Source: an uncultured Cellvibrio sp. (GTDB lineage Bacteria; Pseudomonadota; Gammaproteobacteria; Pseudomonadales; Cellvibrionaceae). From it: a stretch of 64,000 nucleotides of DNA. The translations under genes were made by a program, and so were the position numbers. A model generated the notes under the pieces. It was not told where the DNA came from, ran no database searches, and saw only the letters and a program-made list of their open reading frames with translations. Location: contig CAMLKG010000013.1 in assembly GCA_946480695.1 (NCBI GenBank), positions 50,419 to 114,418 of the forward strand. The letters are read 5' to 3'. Positions 28,549-37,721 of this stretch are shown in pieces (the first letter of the stretch is position 1; the number at the start of each line of letters is the position of its first letter).

Positions 28549-28956
28549 TCAGCGCTTCTTACGTACGTAAAGTACCAGGCTGTGATCGGTCAGTTCGTAG
28601 CCATATTCAGCGGCAATACGTTTTTGCAGTGCTTCAATCTCATCGTTATGGAACTCAATGATAGTGCCGGCATCTATATCGACCATGTGATCGTGATGCT
28701 CACCGCGCGCTACTTCGAACACCGAATGACCGCCATCGAAGTTATGACGAACCACCAGGCCTGCGGTTTCAAACTGGGTCAAGACCCTGTACACAGTTGC
28801 CAAACCAACATCATCGCCCTGCTCCATCAGCGCTTTATATACATCTTCCGCGCTCATGTGGTGCTTTTCAGAGGACTCCAGCATTTGCAAAATTTTAACT
28901 CGCGGCAAAGTGACTTTAAGGCCCGCCTTGCGCAGCTCGTGGTTACCGTCTGCCAT
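28549..28956 (-). CDS. fur: Ferric uptake regulator
   Basis: A 135-residue iron-responsive repressor. The winged-helix domain has ELRKAGLKVTLPRVKILQML and GLATVYRVLTQFETAGLV (recognition helix). The dimerisation/metal region has GEHHDHMVDIDAGTIIEF, with the HHDHM metal ligands; the CxxC structural zinc motif is absent, as in pseudomonad Fur. A TTG at 28968 extends the frame by four codons, but GGGGGA directly before the ATG at 28956 supports the shorter form. Divergent from bamE, as usual in this group. Confidence 0.96.
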   Translation of the reverse strand: MADGNHELRKAGLKVTLPRVKILQMLESSEKHHMSAEDVYKALMEQGDDVGLATVYRVLTQFETAGLVVRHNFDGGHSVFEVARGEHHDHMVDIDAGTIIEFHNDEIEALQKRIAAEYGYELTDHSLVLYVRKKR

Positions 28957-29034
28957 TATTTCCCCCAAACCCTTCTCAGTGTTCCTGTGGTTCGGGTATT
29001 ATCCGCGTTCATTTTCGTTAGTGGAAGCCCTAGT

Positions 29035-29496
29035 ATGAAATTAGCCAGCCGCGTTTTTCTGGCCGTTATTGTCGCAACCAGTCTCACCGCTTGCTCCAGC
29101 TTCCGCTTCCCGGGTGTGTATAAAGTCGGTATCCAGCAGGGCCACATCATCACCGAGGAAATGGTATCCCAATTGAAATTGGGGATGTCAAAGCGCCAGG
29201 TGCGTTTCGTGCTTGGCAACAGTTTGGCTCCCAATCCATTTAACGATGACCGCTGGGATTATCCCTATAGTGTGCGCCGCGGTTCCCAAGGTGAAATTAC
29301 TCAGTACCTTTACACTGTCTATTTTGAAAATGACAAGCTGGTAAAAACCGAAGGTGATTACCTGCCCGGCAAAGCACCTTTAAGCGGCGAGAAATCCAAA
29401 AAATATCTGGACGATATTAACCGCGATGTGCCCGTTCCCACCGAAGAAAGCAATCGTCCGCCAGAGGTTCCGGAAATAGAGGATGGCAACGAATAG
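29035..29496 (+). CDS. bamE: Outer membrane assembly lipoprotein BamE
   Basis: A 153-residue lipoprotein of the BAM complex that inserts beta-barrel proteins. The leader VFLAVIVATSLTACSS has the lipobox LTAC. The SmpA/OmlA domain includes YKVGIQQGHIITEEMV, LKLGMSKRQVRFVLGN and DRWDYPYSVRRG. The C-terminal tail is longer and acidic/proline-rich (about 115-153). A much longer open frame upstream, from 28447, runs antisense to fur and is not coding. Next to fur in the common gene order. Confidence 0.95.
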   Translation: MKLASRVFLAVIVATSLTACSSFRFPGVYKVGIQQGHIITEEMVSQLKLGMSKRQVRFVLGNSLAPNPFNDDRWDYPYSVRRGSQGEITQYLYTVYFENDKLVKTEGDYLPGKAPLSGEKSKKYLDDINRDVPVPTEESNRPPEVPEIEDGNE

Positions 29497-29545
29497 GCTA
29501 TTTTCGCCCCCTCCCCCTGATTGATTGATGCAATCGCGGGGGGGG

Positions 29546-29863
29546 TTAATTATCCTCAGCTTTATCGGCGCGTTTACGACGCGCTTCCTTGGGATCAGAA
29601 GCCAAGGGGCGGTAGATTTCAACCCGGTCCCCTGCATGCAAAATATGTTTTTCAGCAGTTTCCAACCCCTTTGTCCCCAGGGATTGCCCGAAGATACCCA
29701 TCTTGGCCGCAGTGATGTCCAGGCCGGGGAAATGATCGGTAATTTTGGAGCGCTTTACCGCCTCAAGCGCTGTCGTGCCCGGCTCTACCAGCAGTGAAAT
29801 AATCTTTTGCTTGTGCGGTAATGCGTAGGCAACTTCCACAGGAATCAAATCAAAATCAGCCAT
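29546..29863 (-). CDS. rnfH: RnfH family ubiquitin-like protein
   Basis: A 105-residue member of the RnfH family with a beta-grasp fold: VEVAYALPHKQKIISLLVEPGTTALEAV at the start and GDRVEIYRPLASDPKEARRKRA near the end, both family hallmarks. The biochemical role is not settled. It is downstream of ratA by 18 nt and lies in the conserved bamE/rnfH/ratA/smpB neighbourhood. Confidence 0.92.
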   Translation of the reverse strand: MADFDLIPVEVAYALPHKQKIISLLVEPGTTALEAVKRSKITDHFPGLDITAAKMGIFGQSLGTKGLETAEKHILHAGDRVEIYRPLASDPKEARRKRADKAEDN

Positions 29864-29881
29864 GGGTTTGTTCCGAAAAAA

Positions 29882-30316
29882 TTAACGATAGATTTGTTTG
29901 GCGCGCGTACAGAGTGCATCCACTTGTTTGCTGCCCACCGATTCAAATAGCTTGGCTACCGCCAGCCCCAGCAGGCGATTTTTCATTTCGAATTCCAGTT
30001 GGAAACTCACTTTGCATGCGGTTTCGCCCAGGGGCGTAAATTGCCAGACCCCGCGCAGGTAATTAAACGGGCCATCCACCAGTTCCATCGCCATTTTATG
30101 CGGCGGGTGGAGCTGGTTGCGTGTTACAAAACTTTGGGTTACGCCGGCTTTGTTTAAATCCAGCCGCGCCTCTACCCAGCTATCCCCACGCGCCAGGACT
30201 TGTGCCCCGACGCAGCCGTCCATAAATTGTGGGTAGGCTTCTATGTCATCCACCAGGTCAAACATTTGTTGCGCGGAATAACTAACCAGCGCGGATCGTT
30301 CAATTTTGCTCGCCAC
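29882..30316 (-). CDS. ratA: RatA-like START-domain protein (coenzyme Q-binding family)
   Basis: A 144-residue START-like polyketide cyclase/COQ10 family protein: YSAQQMFDLVDDIEAYPQFMDGC and FNYLRGVWQFTPLGETACKVSFQLEFEMKNRLLG in part. E. coli RatA was described as a toxin that blocks 70S assembly; the related mitochondrial COQ10 binds ubiquinone. The upstream rnfH partner and smpB nearby match the standard context. The start is GTG at 30316 with GGGGTAAAG just upstream; no ATG is available before residue 18. Confidence 0.9.
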   Translation of the reverse strand: MASKIERSALVSYSAQQMFDLVDDIEAYPQFMDGCVGAQVLARGDSWVEARLDLNKAGVTQSFVTRNQLHPPHKMAMELVDGPFNYLRGVWQFTPLGETACKVSFQLEFEMKNRLLGLAVAKLFESVGSKQVDALCTRAKQIYR

Positions 30317-30358
30317 TCTTTACCCCAATATGCCAATTGCAGTTGCCGTGCGCTGGCG

Positions 30359-31738
30359 TCACTCCACAAATGTCCTGCGCAACACCGGGAATATACCGTT
30401 GATCAGGAACAGCAAAACCGCAATGGGAGATATGTATTTAAGGATCGGACGCCAGAGGCGGAATACCCAGGCCGCTTCGAATTTCAGATCGTGCAGGATG
30501 ATCTCATCGCGCAGCTTCCAGCCCACGAACAACGCAATCAATACTCCGCCGAGGGGCAGCATTATATTAGTGGCGACAAAATCCATGCTATCGAAAAAGT
30601 TTTTACCCCACAGGATTTGCACATCCGCCCAATCATTAAATGAATAGACAGACCCCAGCCCCAGCAACCAGGTAATGGCTCCCAACAACAAACTCGCTAC
30701 TACCCTGTGGATTCCGAACCGCTCATTAAGATAGGCAACACCCGGCTCCAATAATGAAATGGTGGAAGTCCAGGCGGCCAAAATAACCATCACAAAAAAT
30801 ACCGTCCCTATAACCACACCCGCCCCCATATTGCCAAATGCCACTGGCAGGGTCACAAACATCAAGCCAGGACCCGCACCGGGGGAGATTCCTGGTGTGG
30901 CAAAGACAAATGCAAAGATTGCGACACCGACCACCAACGCCACCAGGGTGTCCAGCGCGGCGACGATAAGCACAGTTTGGCCCACGGATTGGCTGCTGGG
31001 CATATAGGCGCCATAGGCCATAATTGCCCCCATTCCCAAGCTCAGGGTAAAAAAGGAATGCCCCATCGCCACCAGCGCGCCCTCCCAGGAAACATCCTCC
31101 AGTTTGAAACTGAACATAAACCGCAGCGAGGTTTCGAATTCCCCATCCTTGATGGCATAGCCCAGCAGGACGAACAACAACAGGAAAAGCAGGGGCATCA
31201 TCCAGCGCACCGAAGATTCCAACCCGCGGGTAACACCCAGGGCCAGGATAACGACCGTCATCAACGTAAATACGCTATGCCATTGCAGCACTTTTCCGGG
31301 ATTGGCAAGCAAACTGTCAAACAAGGCTTTGGAGCCCTCACCATCCAGGCCGGTAAATGTTCCTTCAAAGGCCAGCAGCGAATATTCCAGGGTCCAGCCC
31401 GCTATCACCGTATAGAACGACAGGATCACCATGCCCGCAAGCACCCCCATCCATCCCAAGCCCGACCAGGCCTTGCTTACCCCCGCCTGTTCGCACAGTT
31501 CATAGGTGGCGATAATCGGGTTGGCGCGCGCGCGGCGCCCCATGAGGATCTCCGCCATCATGATGGGTATACCTATAGTGGCCACAAACAGCACATACAT
31601 CAGCACAAACGCGCCCCCGCCGTTCTCGCCGGTGATATAGGGAAATTTCCAGATATTGCCCAAGCCTACCGCCGAACCGGTAGCCGCCAGAATAAAACTG
31701 CCGCGCTGGCCCCAAATCGCATGTTGTTTGAGTCGCAT
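30359..31738 (-). CDS. Sodium-dependent transporter, NSS family
   Basis: A 459-residue inner-membrane symporter of the neurotransmitter:sodium family with about 11-12 membrane segments. The first segment has GSFILAATGSAVGLGNIWKFPYITGENGGGAF in part, with the GNIWRFPY-like unwound helix that binds sodium and an amino acid. Family members in bacteria carry Trp, Tyr, Leu or similar amino acids; the substrate cannot be told from sequence alone. It is inserted between ratA and smpB, which are normally adjacent. Confidence 0.93.
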   Translation of the reverse strand: MRLKQHAIWGQRGSFILAATGSAVGLGNIWKFPYITGENGGGAFVLMYVLFVATIGIPIMMAEILMGRRARANPIIATYELCEQAGVSKAWSGLGWMGVLAGMVILSFYTVIAGWTLEYSLLAFEGTFTGLDGEGSKALFDSLLANPGKVLQWHSVFTLMTVVILALGVTRGLESSVRWMMPLLFLLLFVLLGYAIKDGEFETSLRFMFSFKLEDVSWEGALVAMGHSFFTLSLGMGAIMAYGAYMPSSQSVGQTVLIVAALDTLVALVVGVAIFAFVFATPGISPGAGPGLMFVTLPVAFGNMGAGVVIGTVFFVMVILAAWTSTISLLEPGVAYLNERFGIHRVVASLLLGAITWLLGLGSVYSFNDWADVQILWGKNFFDSMDFVATNIMLPLGGVLIALFVGWKLRDEIILHDLKFEAAWVFRLWRPILKYISPIAVLLFLINGIFPVLRRTFVE

Positions 31739-31928
31739 GGGAGATAATCCTCAGGTTATTCCATCGTTATTATTCACAGGCACAGAGCGCGCCAAGCCCG
31801 CCCAACAAAACCGGAACAGAATTGTACCGGTAATGCCTAATGCACATAAGAGCCGAGCGCAGACATATGGCGATGATTGTCGATATAATGCCCGCCCGAT
31901 TTGATTTGACCCGAGAAGCCTTCATTCC

Positions 31929-32411
31929 ATGGCCAAAAAAGCGCAAAAAAATAATGGCAGCACCATCGCCCTGAACAAAAAAGCCAAGTTCGATTATGAA
32001 TTGCACGAACGCTTTGAGGCAGGCCTTGCCCTTACCGGTTGGGAAGTAAAAAGCCTGCGCGCCGGCAAGGGCAACATTACCGATTGCTATGTGATTTTAA
32101 AAAATAACGAAGCCTGGTTACTGGCCAGCCAAATCCAGCCGCTTTTGAGTGCATCCACCCACTTTGTGACCGATCCATTCCGCACGCGTAAGTTGTTACT
32201 CAACCGGCGCGAAATTAATCGGCTGCAAGAAGCGGTGGAGCAAAAAGGTTACACAGTAGTGCCCACTGCGCTTTATTGGAAGGCACATATGGTGAAATGC
32301 GAAATTGCCATTGCAAAAGGCAAGCAATTACACGACAAACGTGAAACGGAAAAAGAGCGCGATTGGGCGCGCGAGAAACAGCGCCTGTTTCAAAAGGATC
32401 AGCGCAGTTGA
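31929..32411 (+). CDS. smpB: SsrA-binding protein SmpB
   Basis: A 160-residue tmRNA-binding protein needed for trans-translation ribosome rescue. Motifs: [32 protein letters not shown] in part, AYVxxx-type region [17 protein letters not shown], and the basic C-terminal tail [23 protein letters not shown] that folds into the mRNA channel. Typical length. The tmRNA gene ssrA is not found directly downstream. TATAAT at 31884-31889 is a possible -10. Confidence 0.97.
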   Translation: MAKKAQKNNGSTIALNKKAKFDYELHERFEAGLALTGWEVKSLRAGKGNITDCYVILKNNEAWLLASQIQPLLSASTHFVTDPFRTRKLLLNRREINRLQEAVEQKGYTVVPTALYWKAHMVKCEIAIAKGKQLHDKRETEKERDWAREKQRLFQKDQRS

Positions 32412-32441
32412 TAAAAGCGCAAGCATTCGTACAGGCAAAAA

Positions 32442-32466
32442 AAATCCCGCTCCTGCGGGATTTTTT
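32442..32466. terminator. Bidirectional terminator between smpB and the GH5 gene
   Basis: AAATCCCGC (32442-32450), loop TCCT, GCGGGATTT (32455-32463), then T residues to 32466 on the plus strand and a long T run on the minus strand. It sits between the convergent smpB and GH5 genes. Confidence 0.9.
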
Positions 32467-32484
32467 CAAATGGATTTTCCAATA

Positions 32485-33573
32485 TCAATTTTTATTTTCT
32501 TTCAACATAACCTCGCGGAAATGTTTGCCTTGCAAGGTGGGCTCATAAGTTTTGTAATCCTTAATCATTTGCGGCGACCAATCCGGATCAAACACCCAAC
32601 CCACCCAACTGATACCTTTGCTCCCGAAATAATCCGTAATTCGCTTACCGTAACTGCCGTCATCAATGACCGGAACGTGCGCACCTTTATCTGTCGCCAA
32701 CTGGTATCCAATCTCGGTAGCCATGACCGGATATTTATCCGCAACAAAACCAAAATCGCGATCCCAATTTTTTTCGTAGGGCGCGCCAACTTTCATCGGA
32801 TAGGGATGGCTCACATACGCAATGTTATCGCGCTCAATAGGCGCCTTGGCCACAGGTGTCAAGTCATAGGCCCAATTAAAACCGGCGACCAATGAAATTG
32901 CCTTGGGGTTGTGCGCCTGGATAATGGTGATAATTTCTTCGTTAATGGCTTTCCATTCCTCCCAGCTCACAATGCCCAACCGACCGTTGAATACTGTGGG
33001 CTCGTTGAAAATTTCGTAAAACGCTACCGCATTGATTCCCACATAGCGCTCCGACACCGTACGCCAGAAATCATAGGTTTCAGCCTTGTCGGTGTAGTAG
33101 GAATTATTCTGGAACATTTGTGATTTCAAATTACCGATGGAATGCCAATCCAGAATCACATACATACCTAACTCATTCGCCCAGACCACAACCTTATCGA
33201 GCATTTCCAAATACGCTTTCTTGCCGTGTTTGCGCCAGGCCGATGGATGCACAGGGACACGAATAACATTTGCGCCCCAGGATTGAATGATTTCAAAATG
33301 TTTTTTATCGAAGCGTTTATCGCGCGCAATTTTATCCGGATCGGAAATATTAAGGCCGCGAAACACCATTACCTTGCCCGCATCATCCACAAATTTATTG
33401 CCCTGGACTTTAACAAGCGGCAATTGCCGGGTAATTTTATTTTTATCAAACGCGGGAATATTACTCTGGTTCCACCAACCGCTGGTATTTTCCCAGGCGT
33501 TATCGGCGATTGCCGACACCGGGATGAGCAATACCATGCACACAAAAGTCAGGTAATAACGGAAGCTTTTCAT
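32485..33573 (-). CDS. Secreted GH5 family glycoside hydrolase (cellulase-like)
   Basis: A 362-residue secreted glycosidase. A signal peptide (MKSFRYYLTFVCMVLLIPVSAIA) is followed directly by a TIM-barrel domain without binding modules. GH5 hallmarks: VFRGLNISD near 71, GANVIRVPVHPSAW, WHS after ILDWHSIG, FYEIFNEPTVF with Glu191 as acid/base, VSHPYP, and MATEIGYQ with Glu287 as nucleophile. Endo-beta-1,4-glucanase is the likeliest activity, but GH5 also contains mannanases and others, so the substrate is not certain. The frame extends to 33630; the ATG at 33573 starts the signal peptide with AAAGAGAC upstream. Confidence 0.9.
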   Translation of the reverse strand: MKSFRYYLTFVCMVLLIPVSAIADNAWENTSGWWNQSNIPAFDKNKITRQLPLVKVQGNKFVDDAGKVMVFRGLNISDPDKIARDKRFDKKHFEIIQSWGANVIRVPVHPSAWRKHGKKAYLEMLDKVVVWANELGMYVILDWHSIGNLKSQMFQNNSYYTDKAETYDFWRTVSERYVGINAVAFYEIFNEPTVFNGRLGIVSWEEWKAINEEIITIIQAHNPKAISLVAGFNWAYDLTPVAKAPIERDNIAYVSHPYPMKVGAPYEKNWDRDFGFVADKYPVMATEIGYQLATDKGAHVPVIDDGSYGKRITDYFGSKGISWVGWVFDPDWSPQMIKDYKTYEPTLQGKHFREVMLKENKN

Positions 33574-33785
33574 GGAGGTCTCTTTGTTGATATAGGTTGT
33601 TGACGATACGGAGGAGCGAAGTGTTTTCACAATTATTCATGTATCCGCGTCGCATCGACTGGATCGCATTGGTTAACGCCAAACATGCGTTAAAGGCATA
33701 GCATAAATAAAGCAAAACACAATGTGGCAAGCATTAACCCTATTTAACGCGACAGCCAACCTGCCTTATAACCTTATTATTAAAA

Positions 33786-36700
33786 TTAACGTTCGATTTT
33801 ATAAACGACGTCCACGCTTTGTGTTTCGCCGGATTCCGCCTCCAGGCGCAGGCGATCCGTCAATTGGTATTCCACGCCAAAGCCGAAAGCCTGGTCAAAT
33901 ATCCCTACGATGTAACGCACCAGCAATCTGGGTGTCAGGTATTTGCCCACCCACAATTCGCTCTGATCAAACCCCTGGTCAGATTTGATTTCCAATTGGT
34001 CCACGCCAAAAAAGCGAGTGATTCCACTGGTAATGCCCTCGCCGGAATCCATTCCCAAACCACTCATGGCACTCACCAGCAAAGAGGCATCCGCTTGCGA
34101 TGCGTCACTGATCGGCTTACCCGTTAACAACATCATCATCGCCTGGCTGTCACTCAGGCTCTCTGAGGAAAACACCGTTGCCTTCGGCCGCTGTAACGTA
34201 CCGCTGATATCCAAACCAACCCTGGTATTATCTTCATCGCGAATGATGCGCGATGCGCGAATTTCCAAACCGGGATTTTCATAGGGCCCCTGGAACAATA
34301 ATCGCCCGCGGTCAATCGTTAATGTTTGCCCATAGGCTTTATAGGTTCCATCCACTACGCTCACATAACCGCTGGTGAAAAATTGCCGCTGCGCTTCCTT
34401 CAATAATTTTATTTTCCCCGTGAGCTTGCTGTTTAAACCGAAGCCTTTAAAACGCACATCCTCACCGAACGCCAAATCCAGGTTAGTATGTATCTGGATC
34501 GGTGCGTCAGCCGCACCCTGCTGGAAGTCCTCGTCTATAACCACCGCATCGGGAGATACCGCCGTTGCGGATTCCGGCAAGCTTTTAAAATTGGTACGCG
34601 CCCAGGGGATAATTGCCGAGCCGGTTAATTCCAGTAGATCGCGATTTGCGGTGACTTTAATATCAGGGCTCAGGGTTGCCTTGAGCTGCGATAACGCAAT
34701 TACCTGGAAATTGTTGCCGTTGATAAATCCCAGCAGTGTCCAATCGGGCGTACCCACGCCCCGTAAATCGCTGACGATAGATAATCGCCCTTCGCCGGAT
34801 TGCATTTGGCTGACCAAGTTAATATTGCCTGATTCAGAAGAATTGAGTTTGATTTCCACATTGGATAAATCCACCCCCAGGCGCGGCAAATTCGCCGCGC
34901 CATTGTGTAAGCTGATGTCACCGACGAGTTGCGGCTGTGCAAAGGTTCCACCGAGCGACAAATCTGCGAGCAAATCGCCTTTTACATCATTCGCAAATGG
35001 CAACAGGGTTTCCAGCGGTGCCAGGTTGGAAAATCGCGCTGTCAATTTGCCGTTATTAATTTTTTGCTGTTGTAAATCCAATTGGCTGGTGGCTGAAATA
35101 GTTCCGTAACCGGTCCAATCCATTCCCGCATCCGCTTTAAAATTCGCACCATCCAGCGTCGCGCGCACAAAAAAATTGCTCCAGGCATACACTTCTGTCG
35201 TGCCACCGGTGTACTGGTAGCGCAATTCAGCATTACGCGTGGTGATATTGGCGTTAGCCCTGGTGGTGGCGAGCGATAATCCTTCACTTTGCACATGCAG
35301 GGAACCATCCATAACCCCCGCAAAATACACTTCGGTTTTAAAAAGCGATAAAAACTGGCGCAACGGCACCGAATCCAGGTTGGCATTCAAACGCGCACCG
35401 GCAGTTTTTACCCATTCACCATCGATACACAATTGCGGCAGTGAATATTTTTCTACCGGATTAGCGGCCAAGGTTAATGCGGGCACCAGCCAATTATAAT
35501 TGCGCTCCGCATAACTTTGGTTGGAAGTCCACTCGCCAATGACCTGTTCCTGTTCAACCGCCGCAATTTTTTCTACCTGGCCTGTAAGGTTGGTGCGAGT
35601 GGTGAAGCATTGGCGCCCGATGCTTACCCCCCCTGTATCAACAACTATGGGTTTACTTGCCGTAAGCCACCAGCGCGGCACCTTTTTCAATTTAATGGCA
35701 AGGTGTTTAAATTGTCCCTGCCATTCACCGTCACCATATTTACCGCCGAGCGTTAAATCCATGCGCCCATAACCGGTATGTTTTACGACGGCCTGTAACT
35801 GGTGTTGGTTAATAGAACCTTCGCCATTTACCGTTATCGTTGAAAAACGATTTCCCGCTATACGCAACTGGCTGGCTGAAAAATCCAGCGTGTACTTGTC
35901 CTTGCGGATGGTTTCCACCAATGTTGCCGACGGTATTGGGGACGAACTGCCCGCGGTGGAATCTACAACGGGATTTTCATTTTCGCTTGTTACCGGTGTT
36001 GCAAGTTTTTGTTCAGGGGCAAGCGTTAACTGCAATTTGTCCACCGCATATCCGCTCCAGGAAAATTGCTGGATAACCGCTTCAATATCCACTTGCGGCT
36101 GTTGCAAATTACCGCGCAGTTTTCCCTGGGTAAGTACGCTGCCGTGCAAACTATTATCGATCTGGCCCAACATGGGCGCGTTCAAATCCCAATCCAGGTT
36201 ATAGCGTTTACCTAATTCACCTTTCAGCCGAAGCTGGTTAGCGCCATAAACTATATGTAAACCATCGGTGCGCAATTGATTACCGTCATAGCCCAGGTTT
36301 CCGCTGCCCCGGACATTTACGCCACGCATATCCCCATCAATAGCGAGGTTTTGTAAACCTATATCCCAACCTTTATCACTGCGCGCACCCTGTGTGGAAA
36401 ACGTTGCATTAATATTGCTGGGCCAGTTTTCAAATAAACTCGCAAAATTCAAGTGCTCCGCATGGGCAGTGATTTGCCAATCCAGTTGCGGGGACCAGTG
36501 TACTTCGCCTTGCAATGTCAGGCCTGCATCCGTATCGACGACACGGGGAATTGCCGCACTGATCGGGGAATTTGCCAGGGATGCTATTGTTACGGCAGGA
36601 ATTGATGACACTGCGACCGACGAATTTGCAGGCGCTTGCATGGCAATGTCAGCCGCTGTTGAAATATAGCGCTCGCGCAGCCGCAAAAAATCGATACGGA

Positions 36701-37721
36701 TTTTTTCCAGGTCGCCCTCCACCGCAGCGCTCACTCCCAGCAATGGAGCATGGGGTAAATGTATGTCACCCTGTAGTTCCGCTTTATAGTTTTTCCAATT
36801 ACCTTGCGCACTTAATTCACCGTTAGTTACCGGGGCCGCTTGATCGGGGATCCACCAGGCGGCGGGAAGTAGCTGTTGTTGCCAGCGCGCGCGTAATCGC
36901 AACAGTGGCTCGGCCAGCAATTCATTGTTGTTATTGACGAGGGACGCAGAAACATCGGCGTCCATAATAATGGGCGCGCTCATCCGCGTAGTGACGTCGA
37001 GGCTTTTTAAATCGCCGCTGATGTCACTGACGCCCATATAAGCCAGGGCAGGTTTTGCGTCGGTAGCAGATGTGAGGGTTGTGTCCAGCGGTGTGGCAGG
37101 TTGCCACTGCCATTGCAAATTGGCCCGTGTTGCGTAGGGAAACGTTGTTCTGGTATCGCCAGTCAAATATAAATTGTAGCTTTCATGCATTAGCGCAAGG
37201 CCGGTATAACTTATTGAAAATTGCCCCCAACTGAGCGACCCCCTAAGGGCCTGCCAACGCTGCCGGTTTTCACCGCGCACTAATTCAATAGTGTCGATGC
37301 GCATTTGCTGTAAATTAATAATTATCGGCAAACTCAACGCCGGCCATTTAAACGGTTGTTGGGTTGGTTGCGAGGGTGCGGCAGGCGGTGGCTGGATAAT
37401 GACCGATTGCGCCCGCAAGGATTGGATCACCAGGGCGCCGTAAAGTAAATCCACCGGACGCCAACGAAATGAAAGCTGCTGCGCACTATATGCCTGCTGG
37501 CCAGTGCGATATTCCAGCGCTTCCACATCCAGTCCCCTGCGCAAATTGCCTCTGACGCCATGCAATTTTATGCCGGCGATATCCGCAACCGTTGTCACCA
37601 GCCAACGACTGCCGGTTTCGGTTTCCATCAATGCGCTCAAGCTGGCCAGCAAAATCAAGAGTGCGGCCAGCGCACTGAAAAAGACATTGCGAATAGTTTT
37701 TAAAATTTGTCTCCGCTGCAT
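33786..37721 (-). CDS. tamB: Translocation and assembly module subunit TamB
   Basis: A 1311-residue AsmA-like envelope protein: an N-terminal membrane anchor (IRNVFFSALAALLILLASL) followed by a very long beta-helical periplasmic region and the C-terminal DUF490 domain (GYVSVVDGTYKAYGQTLTIDRGRLLFQGPYENPGLEIRA in part, and the end VEYQLTDRLRLEAESG and VVYKIER). TamB spans the periplasm and pairs with TamA; it is implicated in lipid transport to the outer membrane and in assembly of some outer-membrane proteins. The tamA stop overlaps the ATG start by one base (TGATG), so the two are translationally coupled. A GTG one codon earlier is also possible. Confidence 0.95.
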   Translation of the reverse strand: MQRRQILKTIRNVFFSALAALLILLASLSALMETETGSRWLVTTVADIAGIKLHGVRGNLRRGLDVEALEYRTGQQAYSAQQLSFRWRPVDLLYGALVIQSLRAQSVIIQPPPAAPSQPTQQPFKWPALSLPIIINLQQMRIDTIELVRGENRQRWQALRGSLSWGQFSISYTGLALMHESYNLYLTGDTRTTFPYATRANLQWQWQPATPLDTTLTSATDAKPALAYMGVSDISGDLKSLDVTTRMSAPIIMDADVSASLVNNNNELLAEPLLRLRARWQQQLLPAAWWIPDQAAPVTNGELSAQGNWKNYKAELQGDIHLPHAPLLGVSAAVEGDLEKIRIDFLRLRERYISTAADIAMQAPANSSVAVSSIPAVTIASLANSPISAAIPRVVDTDAGLTLQGEVHWSPQLDWQITAHAEHLNFASLFENWPSNINATFSTQGARSDKGWDIGLQNLAIDGDMRGVNVRGSGNLGYDGNQLRTDGLHIVYGANQLRLKGELGKRYNLDWDLNAPMLGQIDNSLHGSVLTQGKLRGNLQQPQVDIEAVIQQFSWSGYAVDKLQLTLAPEQKLATPVTSENENPVVDSTAGSSSPIPSATLVETIRKDKYTLDFSASQLRIAGNRFSTITVNGEGSINQHQLQAVVKHTGYGRMDLTLGGKYGDGEWQGQFKHLAIKLKKVPRWWLTASKPIVVDTGGVSIGRQCFTTRTNLTGQVEKIAAVEQEQVIGEWTSNQSYAERNYNWLVPALTLAANPVEKYSLPQLCIDGEWVKTAGARLNANLDSVPLRQFLSLFKTEVYFAGVMDGSLHVQSEGLSLATTRANANITTRNAELRYQYTGGTTEVYAWSNFFVRATLDGANFKADAGMDWTGYGTISATSQLDLQQQKINNGKLTARFSNLAPLETLLPFANDVKGDLLADLSLGGTFAQPQLVGDISLHNGAANLPRLGVDLSNVEIKLNSSESGNINLVSQMQSGEGRLSIVSDLRGVGTPDWTLLGFINGNNFQVIALSQLKATLSPDIKVTANRDLLELTGSAIIPWARTNFKSLPESATAVSPDAVVIDEDFQQGAADAPIQIHTNLDLAFGEDVRFKGFGLNSKLTGKIKLLKEAQRQFFTSGYVSVVDGTYKAYGQTLTIDRGRLLFQGPYENPGLEIRASRIIRDEDNTRVGLDISGTLQRPKATVFSSESLSDSQAMMMLLTGKPISDASQADASLLVSAMSGLGMDSGEGITSGITRFFGVDQLEIKSDQGFDQSELWVGKYLTPRLLVRYIVGIFDQAFGFGVEYQLTDRLRLEAESGETQSVDVVYKIER

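Noticed and set aside
28447..29034. Long N-terminal extension of the bamE frame
   Set aside because: It covers fur in antisense; the lipoprotein signal and lipobox define the start at 29035.
32412..32484. Possible tmRNA (ssrA) downstream of smpB
   Set aside because: The gap is only about 70 bp, holds a terminator, and shows no tRNA-like ends or tag-coding sequence.
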